From assembly GCA_036503065.1 (NCBI GenBank), contig DASXXM010000120.1:1-13346 (forward strand): a DNA stretch of 13,346 bases, given 5' to 3'. How positions within the stretch are numbered: the stretch's first letter is position 1; every line of letters starts with the position of its first letter. Below the pieces are notes generated by a model that was not told the DNA's origin, made no database searches, and saw only the letters and a list, made by a program, of their open reading frames with translations. Shown here piece after piece: positions 1 to 6,789 of this stretch. Source of the stretch: DATEPR01 sp036503065. GTDB taxonomy: Bacteria > Actinomycetota > Actinomycetes > Mycobacteriales > Pseudonocardiaceae. A program made the translations under genes and the position numbers.

Positions 1-47
1 CCGCGGTCGTGGCCGCCGTGGCACACGCCCCGGTGGTCCACCCATGA
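1..47 (+). CDS. C-terminal tail of an upstream gene (partial)
   Basis: An open frame enters from the left edge and ends at the TGA at 45-47. It reads AVVAAVAHAPVVHP and nearly all its third codon positions are G or C, as in the genes downstream. It lies 46 bases before cobK on the same strand, so it is probably the preceding gene of a cobalamin-synthesis operon. Fourteen residues are too few to assign a family, and I do not recognise the end of any specific Cob protein. Confidence 0.45.
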   Translation, partial: AVVAAVAHAPVVHP

Positions 48-93
48 CGCAAACCGCCACTCACCGGCCCAGCATGCAACGGACGGCCGGCGG

Positions 94-852
94 GTGAGCG
101 TGCGGGTCCTGCTGCTCGGCGGCACCGGCGACGCCCGCCGCCTGGCACGGCGACTGGCGGCCGAACCGAACGTCGACGTCACCACCGCACTGGCCGGCCA
201 GGTCCGCACACCGCTGCTGCCGGCCGGCGAAGCCCGCGTCGGCGGCTTCGGCGGCCCGGACGGCCTCGCCCACTGGCTGCGCACGGCACGGATCGACGCG
301 GTCGTCGACGCCACCCACCCGTTCGCCACCACGATCACCGGCAACGCCGTCACCGCCACCGCACGACTGGGCCTGCCGCTGCTCGTGCTGCGCCGCACCG
401 GCTGGCAGCCGGTACCGGGTGACGACTGGCACTGGGCCGACACCCTGGCCGACGCCGCGACCCGCCTGCCGGCGCTGGGCAGGCGGGCGTTCCTCACCAC
501 CGGCCGCCGCACCGACCTGGCCGCGTTCGCCCACCAGGACCTGTGGCTGCTGCTCCGTGCGGTCGACCCGCCCGACCCGCCGACACCGCCCAACGTGACC
601 GTCGTGGTCGCCAGGGGCCCGTTCACCGTCGCGGGCGAGACCACACTGCTCCGCGCGCACCGCATCGACGTGCTCGTCACCAGGGACAGCGGCGGGGATG
701 ACACCGCCGCGAAACTCGTCGCAGCCCGCGACCTCGGTCTGCCCGTACTACTGGTACGCCGGCCCGCACCGCCGGACGCACCGACCGCGCGAACCGAAGA
801 AGAGGTTATGAGCTGGCTGCGACACCTCAACGAACGCGGTGGCCGCTCGTAG
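94..852 (+). CDS. cobK: Precorrin-6A reductase CobK/CbiJ
   Basis: This is the NADPH-dependent reductase that reduces the macrocycle of precorrin-6A to precorrin-6B in corrin (vitamin B12) synthesis; it is cytosolic. The 252 residues match the family's usual length. Seen directly: an N-terminal nucleotide-binding start LLLGGTGDARRLARRL (residues 6-21), the hallmark VDATHPFA (71-78), ARGPF (173-177), and the C-terminal TRDSGG...TAAKLVAARDLGLPVLLVRRP (196-224). The GTG start at 94 is the only start that keeps the short N-terminal strand before the glycine-rich loop. A TGA at 95-97 overlaps this GTG and closes a 17-codon frame that begins at ATG 44. No cobalamin riboswitch is visible, as expected if the promoter lies upstream of the window. 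The assignment is firm; the exact reducing partner and the aerobic or anaerobic route are not shown by this gene alone. Confidence 0.93.
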   Translation: MSVRVLLLGGTGDARRLARRLAAEPNVDVTTALAGQVRTPLLPAGEARVGGFGGPDGLAHWLRTARIDAVVDATHPFATTITGNAVTATARLGLPLLVLRRTGWQPVPGDDWHWADTLADAATRLPALGRRAFLTTGRRTDLAAFAHQDLWLLLRAVDPPDPPTPPNVTVVVARGPFTVAGETTLLRAHRIDVLVTRDSGGDDTAAKLVAARDLGLPVLLVRRPAPPDAPTARTEEEVMSWLRHLNERGGRS

Positions 853-908
853 CATCGACAGACGCGGACCGGCTGACACCACCGAACCGTAGGGGGCCGA
901 CCGAGCCG

Positions 909-1289
909 ATGGGGGCAGCGAACCGAACCCGGCGTGCGGGCACCGCCCTGCCGACCGGCGCCCTGCTGACCGGCAGCACGCTGTTCGTCGCCGGAGTGGC
1001 GCTCGGTCTCGCGGCCGCGGTGCGGTTCAGCACGGCGCTGCAGCGCTCCGCCGCGAGCTGTGCGCTCGCCATCGGCGACAGCATGGCCTGGTGGGCCGTT
1101 GTCGCCAGCGTCGCGGCTGCCGCGGCAGCCGCGTTCGCCCTGGTCGCCGAGCTGTGGTGGCGCCGGGCGACGGCCCGGCCGGTGATCGTCGTGCTGGCCG
1201 CCGTCGTGGTCGGTGCCGGCATGTTCGGGGCGGCGCTGAACCTGTTCGTGGTGCACGAGATCGGCTCGTGCGCCGCCCTGTTCGGCTGA
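909..1289 (+). CDS. Small three-helix membrane protein
   Basis: A 126-residue hydrophobic protein of no family I recognise. Three membrane segments are visible, at about residues 18-38, 60-83 and 92-114. The Arg-rich start (NRTRR, 5-9) and the Arg-rich loop ELWWRRATARP (81-91) suggest which parts face the cytoplasm. Two cysteines, C51 and C121, lie in the first interhelical loop and at the extreme C-terminus and could form an extracytoplasmic disulfide; that is inference. The ATG at 909 follows a GGGGG run at 893-897. The gene sits 56 bases after cobK and 32 bases before the MerR gene, all on the plus strand, so it could be co-transcribed with either. Coding-like codon use and clear hydrophobic periodicity support it as real. 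Confidence 0.7.
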   Translation: MGAANRTRRAGTALPTGALLTGSTLFVAGVALGLAAAVRFSTALQRSAASCALAIGDSMAWWAVVASVAAAAAAAFALVAELWWRRATARPVIVVLAAVVVGAGMFGAALNLFVVHEIGSCAALFG

Positions 1290-1321
1290 CGCTTGACCCT
1301 CACCCGACGAGAGGCGGCACT

Positions 1322-2128
1322 GTGGCGGACATGACAGCACCAGACACGGATGGCCACACCGTCGGCGTCATCGCCGAGCTGACCGGCATCTCGATCCGCA
1401 CCCTGCACCACTACGACGAGATCGGCCTGCTCGAACCCGGTAGGCGCAGCACCGCGGGCTACCGGCTCTACTCCACCGACGACCTGCGCCGGCTGCAACA
1501 GATCCTGTTCTACCGGGAACTCGACTTCGACCTCGCCACCATCGCCGGGATCCTCGCCGACCCCACCGCCACCGCCGACGACCACCTACACCGCCAACGT
1601 GGCCTGCTCACCGACCGGATCACCCGCCACCAGGCCATGGTCACCGCCATCGACCGGGAACTCGCCGCACACGCGCTGGGCATCACGCTGTCGGCGACCG
1701 AACGCCTCGAGGTGTTCGGCAACACCCGACTCGAGGACAACGCCGACCGAGCGGCAGACCGCTGGGGCGACACCGCGGCCTGGCAGCAGCGACGCGAACG
1801 CAGCGCCACACGCACCAAGGACGACTGGCTGGCGTTGCGCGCCGAGCAGAACGACATCCACCTGCGGCTGCTGGACCACCTACGACGCGGCGTGCCGGCG
1901 GCAGACCCGGCCGTGCTGGACATCGCGGAGGAACACCGCCGGCACACCCAGCGCTGGTTCCACGACTGCGACCACGACAGCCACCGCGAACTCGCCCGCG
2001 CCTACCTGGCCAACGAACGAATCGGCCGCAACTACGACGACATGGCACCCGGCCTGTCCAGGTACATCCACGACGCGATCATCGCCAACAGCGGGCGCGC
2101 GGCGGCCGGCCAACCGGCCGCAGGCTGA
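1322..2128 (+). CDS. TipA-like MerR-family regulator with TipAS drug-sensing domain
   Basis: A 268-residue transcription activator. Residues 13-82 form the MerR winged helix (VGVIAELTGISIRTLHHYDEIGLL, then STAGYRLYSTDDLRRLQQI), followed by a coiled-coil dimer helix to about 120. Residues 150-255 match the TipAS antibiotic-recognition domain, including WLALRAEQNDI, WFHDCDHDSHRELARAYLANERIGRNYD and GLSRYIHDAI. In TipA of Streptomyces, TipAS traps thiopeptides covalently through a cysteine; C216 here lies at what looks like the equivalent place. MerR proteins activate by remodelling promoters with over-long spacers, and TipA regulates its own gene. GTG 1322 is chosen because GAGAGGCGG lies just upstream; ATG 1331 in the same frame is the alternative. 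Ligand and target genes are unknown; the adjacent small membrane protein is a possible target. Confidence 0.88.
   Translation: MADMTAPDTDGHTVGVIAELTGISIRTLHHYDEIGLLEPGRRSTAGYRLYSTDDLRRLQQILFYRELDFDLATIAGILADPTATADDHLHRQRGLLTDRITRHQAMVTAIDRELAAHALGITLSATERLEVFGNTRLEDNADRAADRWGDTAAWQQRRERSATRTKDDWLALRAEQNDIHLRLLDHLRRGVPAADPAVLDIAEEHRRHTQRWFHDCDHDSHRELARAYLANERIGRNYDDMAPGLSRYIHDAIIANSGRAAAGQPAAG
2102..2121 (+). terminator. GC-only hairpin at the end of the MerR gene
   Basis: An 8-bp perfect stem (2102-2109 with 2114-2121) closes a CCAA loop. It lies in the last codons of the MerR gene, five bases before its stop codon. There is no U-tract, so it would be a non-canonical actinobacterial terminator or simply a product of the Ala/Gly-rich C-terminus it encodes. 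Confidence 0.3.
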
Positions 2129-2236
2129 CCCGCCCCGGCCGCGACCCGAACAAGCGCGGCAACTCCCGCCGATGGATCGTCCGCGAGATCAAGAACAGCC
2201 CGCGGCGCCTTGGCACCGCCTGGATCAGGTACGCCG

Positions 2237-3661
2237 CTACTGGTCGATCGCCGGTTGCGGCACCGGCTGCGCGGTCACCGTGCCGTCGGCGTTCATGTAG
2301 ACGTTGCCGGCCCAGCGCCCGCCGCCCGCCGGGTTGTAGGCCCGGCCGGAGCCGAAACTGCCGGAGTCGGCGAAGTACTTCCGCCAGAACACGTTGTTGA
2401 TGATGTTCACGTTGACCGCGCGCGCCGGGTTGCCGTTGTTGTCCGACTTGCCATCACCGCAATAACAGGTGTAGCCGCCACCAGCCATCAGGTTGCCGCT
2501 CACCGTGATGTTGTTGTTGTTGCCGTACTCGGTGTACAGGGCCAGCGCGGACGTCTGGTCGTTCGGGTTGAGCAGCGTGTTGTGGTCGATCGTCAGGTTG
2601 GTCGCGCCGTCACCCTGGATGGCGTCGTTGTGGTCGCCACGCATGTTCGCGCCCAGCTCGATGTAGTTGCCGCGCACCACGCCGGCGGCCACGCCGAGAA
2701 TGCCCAGTTGCGCACCCAGCATCTTCGAGTTCGTGATGGTCACCGGGCCGCCGCGGGCGATCCGGATGCTCGTCGTGACGTACACGTTCGGGGCGCTCGC
2801 GGTGACGGTGCTGACGTGGTCGACGGTCGCCCCGCAGGTTGCCGACTCCTGTAGCCAGATCGCGAACAGGTCCGGCGTGCTGTTCCCGGTGAAGGGCTCG
2901 CCGGAGTCGACCTCGACGTTGCGAATCGTCACGTTGCACGCGGTGACCGTCAACGTGCCCTTGATTCGCTTGTTCGTGTAGACCTCGCCATCGTTGGACA
3001 ACACGATGTCACCGGACACGTCCGCCAGCGACCCGGACGCGCCGGTAGTCGACGCCGACGGCCACCCGGTCGGCATCGGTGGCAGCGGCGGCGGCGCGGG
3101 CGGCACGCCCGCATTGGCCCCCGTCGGCACCGTGACAGACACCATCGGCGACAGTGCCGACCCGGTGCCGGCCGCGTTCATCGCCTGCACCTGGTAGCCG
3201 TACTTCGAGCCGACGGCGACCGTCGTGTCCTGGTAGGTGGTCGCGTTGGTCACCGCGGCGAGCTTCACGCCGTTGCGGTAGACCACGTACTGGGCGACCT
3301 GGTCGGTGGCCGCGCCCGGCTGCCACGACACCCGGACCGCCTTGCCCGACACGGCGGCCGTGACACTCGCCGGCACGGCCAGCGGCCCGGCCGACGGGCT
3401 CAGCGTGCTCGTCGAGTCCGTCCCGGTGTCCACCATGACGTTCGAGGCCGGCAACGCGGTGCCACTGGTCAACCGGGCCGCGCCGAGGGACGCCCACCAG
3501 GCCAGGCCGCCGCCGATCAGGACGAGGACCACGGCCAGCACGCCCAGCCTGCCCATTCGGGTGTCCAGTATCCGCCACACCGCGGAGCGTCGCGGTGGCG
3601 GCGGATAATCCGGTTCGAGGTCGGCGTATTCCTCTTGTTGACGATCGGTCGCTTCAGACAT
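2237..3661 (-). CDS. Membrane-anchored fibronectin III / right-handed beta-helix protein
   Basis: A 474-residue surface protein. Order of parts: an acidic, proline-rich cytoplasmic tail (1-35), one membrane helix (about 39-57, VLAVVLVLIGGGLAWWASL) with no signal-peptidase site evident, a Ser/Thr-rich stretch (65-92), a fibronectin type III domain (about 93-180, with VSWQPG and YVVYRNG), a proline linker (186-200), and a right-handed parallel beta-helix (about 215-460). Helix coils are visible as repeating NVTIRNVEV, VTITNSKML, LTIDHNTLL, ITVSGNLM and VNIINNVFW. HNDAIQGDG (344-352) resembles the ligand groove of pectate-lyase-like proteins that act on polysaccharides. I infer a carbohydrate-binding or lyase role outside the membrane; catalytic residues cannot be assigned. 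ATG 3661 is chosen because the membrane anchor follows it normally; GGAG lies 12 bases upstream. It is monocistronic and transcribed towards the MerR gene. Confidence 0.85.
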   Translation of the reverse strand: MSEATDRQQEEYADLEPDYPPPPRRSAVWRILDTRMGRLGVLAVVLVLIGGGLAWWASLGAARLTSGTALPASNVMVDTGTDSTSTLSPSAGPLAVPASVTAAVSGKAVRVSWQPGAATDQVAQYVVYRNGVKLAAVTNATTYQDTTVAVGSKYGYQVQAMNAAGTGSALSPMVSVTVPTGANAGVPPAPPPLPPMPTGWPSASTTGASGSLADVSGDIVLSNDGEVYTNKRIKGTLTVTACNVTIRNVEVDSGEPFTGNSTPDLFAIWLQESATCGATVDHVSTVTASAPNVYVTTSIRIARGGPVTITNSKMLGAQLGILGVAAGVVRGNYIELGANMRGDHNDAIQGDGATNLTIDHNTLLNPNDQTSALALYTEYGNNNNITVSGNLMAGGGYTCYCGDGKSDNNGNPARAVNVNIINNVFWRKYFADSGSFGSGRAYNPAGGGRWAGNVYMNADGTVTAQPVPQPAIDQ

Positions 3662-3783
3662 ACCGGGTTCAGACTCCAGGGACGTAACGTGAAAGAAATG
3701 ACGAACTCCCGGAGTGCCTTTCCTCCCGTCGGATCGCTGGTCGAGCGGCCGGTTCGGCATCACGCAAAGTCAGGGACGGGCGG

Positions 3784-3813
3784 ATGCTAGCCCAGGACGA
3801 GGGGCGCCACCAA
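3784..3813 (-). promoter_or_regulatory. Candidate promoter of the beta-helix gene
   Basis: On the minus strand, TTGGTG (3808-3813) and TAGCAT (3784-3789) are separated by 18 bases. The -10 matches TAnnnT; the -35 is a partial match. Transcription would start near 3777, giving a leader of about 115 bases. It is a by-eye match only. Confidence 0.3.
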
Positions 3814-4298
3814 GACATTCCACTGGTTATTTACTGTCACCGAAACCACGGAATCGGTACGCCCGACACGGACCGCGAGCGGCGGTGATCAACGGCGCGC
3901 CACCGGTGCGGCACCCGGGCAGGAGCACCGCACCGGTGGCCTCCGCGGCGACCGGCTCGGCCTTCGTGGCGGCGAGCCGATCGCAGGCCGGCAATCCCGC
4001 GATCCGGTCGACGACACCCGGTAGCGGGCGGCGTACCGGTCCGCGCAACCACGTCAGATCACCGCGCTCGGCACTCCCGGCCGCCGACCGGACCAAAAGC
4101 CCAGCTGAGCGCACCGGAAAACCTCTGTCAAGCGGTGGCGCCAAGGTGTCTTCTTTGTGTCCAGAGGGCACCATCCGCAGTATTTCAATGGGATTGGAAT
4201 GGTGTCGCAGTCGTTTCGGAAATAGTCGTTCGTGCCGCCGGGAAACCTAGGGCGCCGCAGGGCCGGCGGCGCGGGCGCCAAGTGAATCGGCTCGGCGA

Positions 4299-4320
4299 TG
4301 TGACCTGAGTCACTTATGAT
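4299..4320 (+). promoter_or_regulatory. CRP/GlxR-like palindrome next to a -10 box
   Basis: TGTGA-N6-TCACT at 4299-4314 matches the CRP/GlxR-type consensus TGTGA-N6-TCACA at nine of ten fixed positions. TATGAT at 4315-4320 follows immediately and is a strong -10 match; the -35 position (about 4292-4297) has no match. An activator-dependent or CRP-repressed promoter is a reasonable inference. The transcript would carry a leader of roughly 200 bases before the GTG at 4525. Confidence 0.45.
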
Positions 4321-4524
4321 GCCGGTGAGCTGCACAGTTCGGACATGCGCGCAGGTCACGGTAGGGGGAGGGTTGTGGTCCGATCGGGTGATGGGCGTTC
4401 TTCCGGCCCTGGTAGCGACGGCCCTCGGACGGGTTGGCAAGATACGGCGACCAGAAGACGTCGATGATGATGGTGGTGCCAGGCGGCGCCCGTCCGCGCG
4501 ACCGGAGATGGAGGCACGTTCCAG

Positions 4525-5028
4525 GTGAATCCGGAGACCACGACCCAGGTGGACGACATCCAACTCGTCGCGCTGCCGACCGCCGTCAACTGTGCCGACA
4601 TGTTCGTCCGGTTCGCGCTGACCGAATGGTCGTTACGCGGGCTCACCGACGAGGCCGTCAAGGTGGTGCGCGACCTCGTGTCCGCCGTCGTCGCCGTCGC
4701 GGACAAGAAGCGGCCCAGCCTGATCACGGTGCGTGCCCGGCTGCGCAGCGACTGCCTGGCGATCGAGGTGGCCAGCCCGCGCACCGCGCCGATGGCCGTG
4801 GCTGCCGGCAGGCGGGTCGAGGTGATCGCGGTCGGCGGGCGCGGTCAGCTGGCCTGGTGCGAACTGCCGCTGGGCATGGACGCCTCCGCCGTGCCGCTGC
4901 CCCGACGCCACCACCGCAGGGCCGACCCGGCGGACGACGCGTTCGACGAGCTCGGGCACACGTCCGACGTCGACGAGGACGTGATGCGACGCATACTGTT
5001 CGGGCTCAACCGGCCGGACGGGAGCTGA
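4525..5028 (+). CDS. RsbW-like GHKL ATPase-fold protein, degenerate
   Basis: A 167-residue protein resembling the small actinomycete histidine-kinase-like ATPases (HATPase_c_2, anti-sigma factor RsbW relatives). Seen: LPTAVNCADMFVRFALTEWSLRGLTDEAVKVVRDLVSAVVAV (18-58), matching the family's first two helices, a central strand LITVRARLRSDCLAIEVAS (66-84), and the family-typical ending GGRGQLAWCELPL (104-116). In active members the second helix carries E-L-V-x-N-A; here it reads RDLVSAVV, so the Mg-ATP-chelating asparagine is missing, and the usual D-x-G box after the central strand is replaced by SPRTAP. It is probably a non-catalytic binding protein, which is inference. The tail (125-167) is acidic with no clear domain. 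GTG 4525 follows GGAGG by 10 bases. Its TGA abuts the TGA of the convergent NAD kinase gene. Confidence 0.75.
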   Translation: MNPETTTQVDDIQLVALPTAVNCADMFVRFALTEWSLRGLTDEAVKVVRDLVSAVVAVADKKRPSLITVRARLRSDCLAIEVASPRTAPMAVAAGRRVEVIAVGGRGQLAWCELPLGMDASAVPLPRRHHRRADPADDAFDELGHTSDVDEDVMRRILFGLNRPDGS

Positions 5029-5889
5029 TCAGTCGATCTCTGCGGCGCCGGTCAGCCGGAACTTGCGCTGGGTGCGCTGGTAGAACGTGGTGCGCCCGAG
5101 GCGGACCACCCGCGCCGCCTCCGGCAGGGACGTGATCTCCACCAATGCGCCGGGCCCGAAGTGGCCGACCAGCCTGCCGTCGGCCTCCACCGCGACCTCG
5201 CCGCTGGTGGACAGGACCGCGAGGGCCAACTGCTCGCCACTGGACAGGAACAGCGCCCTGTTGAACGCCGAGTGCGGCGCCACCGGCGTGACCAGCACAC
5301 CTTCCGCGTGCGGCGACACGATCGGACCGCCTGCCGAGAAGCTGTACGCGGTCGAACCGGTCGGTGTCGCCACGACCACGGCGTCCGCCGAGTACCGGAC
5401 GAACGGGTTGCCCTCGACCCGCAGCTCCACGTTCGTCATGCCGTGGCCGGGCACGCGGACCAGGGCCAGGTCGTTGAACGCCACCGTCTCCCTGCCTTCC
5501 GCGATGACCCGCAGGCCCGAGCGCGCCTCCACGGTGAAGTCGTGCGAGTCGATCAGGGACAGCGACGCGTCCAGTTCCGGGATGTCGATCTCGGCCAGGA
5601 AACCGAGCTTGCCCAGGTTGACACCCAGCACCGGGATGCGGCGGTCGAAGCCCAGCCGCATCGCCCGCAGCATGGTGCCGTCCCCGCCGAGACTGACCAG
5701 CAGGTCCGCCCGGTCACCGATCTCGTCGGCGTCCGTCGGGGACAACACGCCGTTGGTGCGGGCCATCTCCTCGGTCAGGCCCATCGCGTCGATGTCACGT
5801 GCCCGCGCCCATTTCGCGATCGTCTCGAGCACTTCGGCACAGTCCCGCTGCGGGTGCAGGACGAGTCCGATCGCGTTGATCAAGCCCAT
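5029..5889 (-). CDS. nadK: NAD(+) kinase
   Basis: ATP- or polyphosphate-dependent NAD kinase, making NADP in the cytosol; 286 residues, the normal length. Key motifs: LLVSLGGDGTMLRA (63-76, with GGDGT at 68-72), NLGKLGFLAE (91-100), the NE/D motif as FND (138-140), SADAVVVATPTGSTAYSFSAGGPIV (167-191), and APHSAFNRALFL (204-215). The ATG at 5889 has GGAGGAGG just upstream, and the reading frame beyond it is only antisense to the next gene. Actinomycetes usually have one housekeeping copy near recN and tlyA; this one stands alone, so it may be a second copy, which is inference. The gene is divergent from the membrane-protein operon at 6019 and shares its 129-base control region. Confidence 0.93.
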   Translation of the reverse strand: MGLINAIGLVLHPQRDCAEVLETIAKWARARDIDAMGLTEEMARTNGVLSPTDADEIGDRADLLVSLGGDGTMLRAMRLGFDRRIPVLGVNLGKLGFLAEIDIPELDASLSLIDSHDFTVEARSGLRVIAEGRETVAFNDLALVRVPGHGMTNVELRVEGNPFVRYSADAVVVATPTGSTAYSFSAGGPIVSPHAEGVLVTPVAPHSAFNRALFLSSGEQLALAVLSTSGEVAVEADGRLVGHFGPGALVEITSLPEAARVVRLGRTTFYQRTQRKFRLTGAAEID

Positions 5890-5940
5890 GTGAGTCGGGC
5901 CTCCTCCGTGTGTCCAACGGCACGCTACCGCGCGACCACA

Positions 5941-5970
5941 TTGACGATCGAGTTGTTGTGTAGCTAACGT
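5941..5970 (+). promoter_or_regulatory. Promoter of the COG4280-like operon
   Basis: TTGACG (5941-5946), an 18-base spacer and TAACGT (5965-5970) form a good housekeeping-sigma match. Transcription would begin near 5977 and give a leader of about 42 bases with a strong GAAGGAG ribosome site before GTG 6019. Confidence 0.5.
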
Positions 5971-6018
5971 ACGGATGAAACAGATGCTACAAATCCCGCC
6001 TCGACCGAAGGAGACCAC

Positions 6019-6789
6019 GTGACGGCGGCGGTATGGGGTGTGGTGATCGCCGCGTTCGTCGCGTCCTTCGTCGAGATGGTCGAGGCCACCACCATTGTGA
6101 TGGCCATGGGCTTCACCCGCGGCTGGCGTTCGGCGCTGATCGGCTCGGCCGCCGCGGTGGGCGCGCTGGCCGTGGTCACGGTCGCCGCCGGTTACGCGAT
6201 CGCCACCTGGCTGCCCGAATCCGTGCTGCAGCTGGTGGTCGGCTGCCTGCTGCTGATCTTCGGCCTGCAGTGGCTGCGCAAGGCGATCCTGCGCGCGTCG
6301 GGCCGCAAGGCCGTGCACGACGAGGACGCGATCTACCAGAAGGAGGTCGCGGCCGCGCAGGCCGCCGGGACGGGCGCGGGCGGCCTGGACATGTTCGCGT
6401 TCATGGTGTCGTTCAAGGGCGTGTTCCTGGAGGGCACCGAGGTCGTGTTCATCGTGATCACGTTCGGGCTCAACGCGCACAACGTGCCGGCCGCGGCGCT
6501 CGGCGCGCTCGGCGCGATCATCATCGTGCCGGCCATCGGCCTTGCCGTGAAACGGCCACTGTCCATGATCAACGAGAACCTGCTCAAGTACGTCGTCGGC
6601 CTGCTGCTCGCGTCGTTCGGCACCTACTGGGCCGTCGCCGGGGTCGGCGTGTTCCGCGCGGGCCACCAGGTGCTCTCGTGGCCAGGGCACGACCTGGCGA
6701 TCCTGGTGCTGCTGGCGGCCTGGTTCGCGCTCAGCCGGGTGTTCATCGCCGCACTGCGGGACCGGGAGAAAGCGACGGTGGCGGCGTGA
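6019..6789 (+). CDS. Multi-spanning membrane protein, COG4280-like
   Basis: A 256-residue integral membrane protein with about six hydrophobic segments (near 4-30, 38-62, 68-88, 125-150, 156-178, 190-212, with a further one at 226-246). Two related blocks are visible: FVEMVEATTIVMAMGF (17-32) and FLEGTEVVFIVITFG (136-150), each with an ExxE pair (E19/E22 and E138/E141) followed by a second small-residue-rich helix. Such duplicated acidic membrane motifs are seen in cation and LysE/GDT1-type transporters, so an ion or small-solute transporter is likely; the substrate is not evident. A cytoplasmic linker rich in charge and alanine lies at 95-120. GTG 6019 follows GAAGGAG at ideal spacing. Its stop overlaps the start of the next gene (GTGA), implying coupled translation. 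Confidence 0.75.
   Translation: MTAAVWGVVIAAFVASFVEMVEATTIVMAMGFTRGWRSALIGSAAAVGALAVVTVAAGYAIATWLPESVLQLVVGCLLLIFGLQWLRKAILRASGRKAVHDEDAIYQKEVAAAQAAGTGAGGLDMFAFMVSFKGVFLEGTEVVFIVITFGLNAHNVPAAALGALGAIIIVPAIGLAVKRPLSMINENLLKYVVGLLLASFGTYWAVAGVGVFRAGHQVLSWPGHDLAILVLLAAWFALSRVFIAALRDREKATVAA

Larger units (their letters stand above)
3662..4524. other. Long intergenic region between divergent genes
   Basis: These 863 bases separate two divergent genes. I find no convincing gene. Reading frames exist on both strands, but codon third positions are not consistently G/C, and none has both a good start and family motifs. Two stretches are noticeably richer in A/T than the surroundings (about 3815-3855 and 4140-4230), which suits promoters or transferred DNA. 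A 7-bp GC hairpin lies at 4252-4272, and the best regulatory signal is at 4299-4320. The length is unusual for this otherwise compact window. Confidence 0.6.

Noticed and set aside
1..93. Possible cobalamin riboswitch before cobK
   Set aside because: The gap between the upstream stop and cobK is only 46 bases, too short for the structure, and no B12-box-like sequence is visible.
4252..4272. 7-bp GC hairpin with a 7-base loop upstream of the CRP-like site
   Set aside because: In DNA this rich in G and C such short stems are common; there is no T-tract and no gene end nearby.
4316..4528. 70-codon plus-strand frame overlapping the RsbW-like gene by GTGA
   Set aside because: Its ATG lies inside the proposed -10 box, its third codon positions are not G/C-biased, and its residues are low in information (Arg/Pro/Asp runs). 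The overlap alone is not enough to call it a gene.
4054..4563. Minus-strand frame reading a cysteine-containing CGWCPLDTKK stretch
   Set aside because: The peptide around 4130-4240 looks protein-like, but many codons end in A or T, unlike every gene here, and the rest of the frame is Arg/Pro-rich shadow. I found no start with a ribosome site.
5887..5894. CATGTGAG at the NAD kinase start, a half-match to the palindrome at 12454
   Set aside because: Only one half of the palindrome is present and the left half does not match, so chance is the simpler explanation.
5890..6690. Long N-terminal extension of the NAD kinase frame
   Set aside because: The extra 267 codons are antisense to the COG4280-like membrane protein and rich in His/Arg/Gly/Asp, a shadow pattern. 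A strong ribosome site and a normal NAD kinase start occur at 5889.
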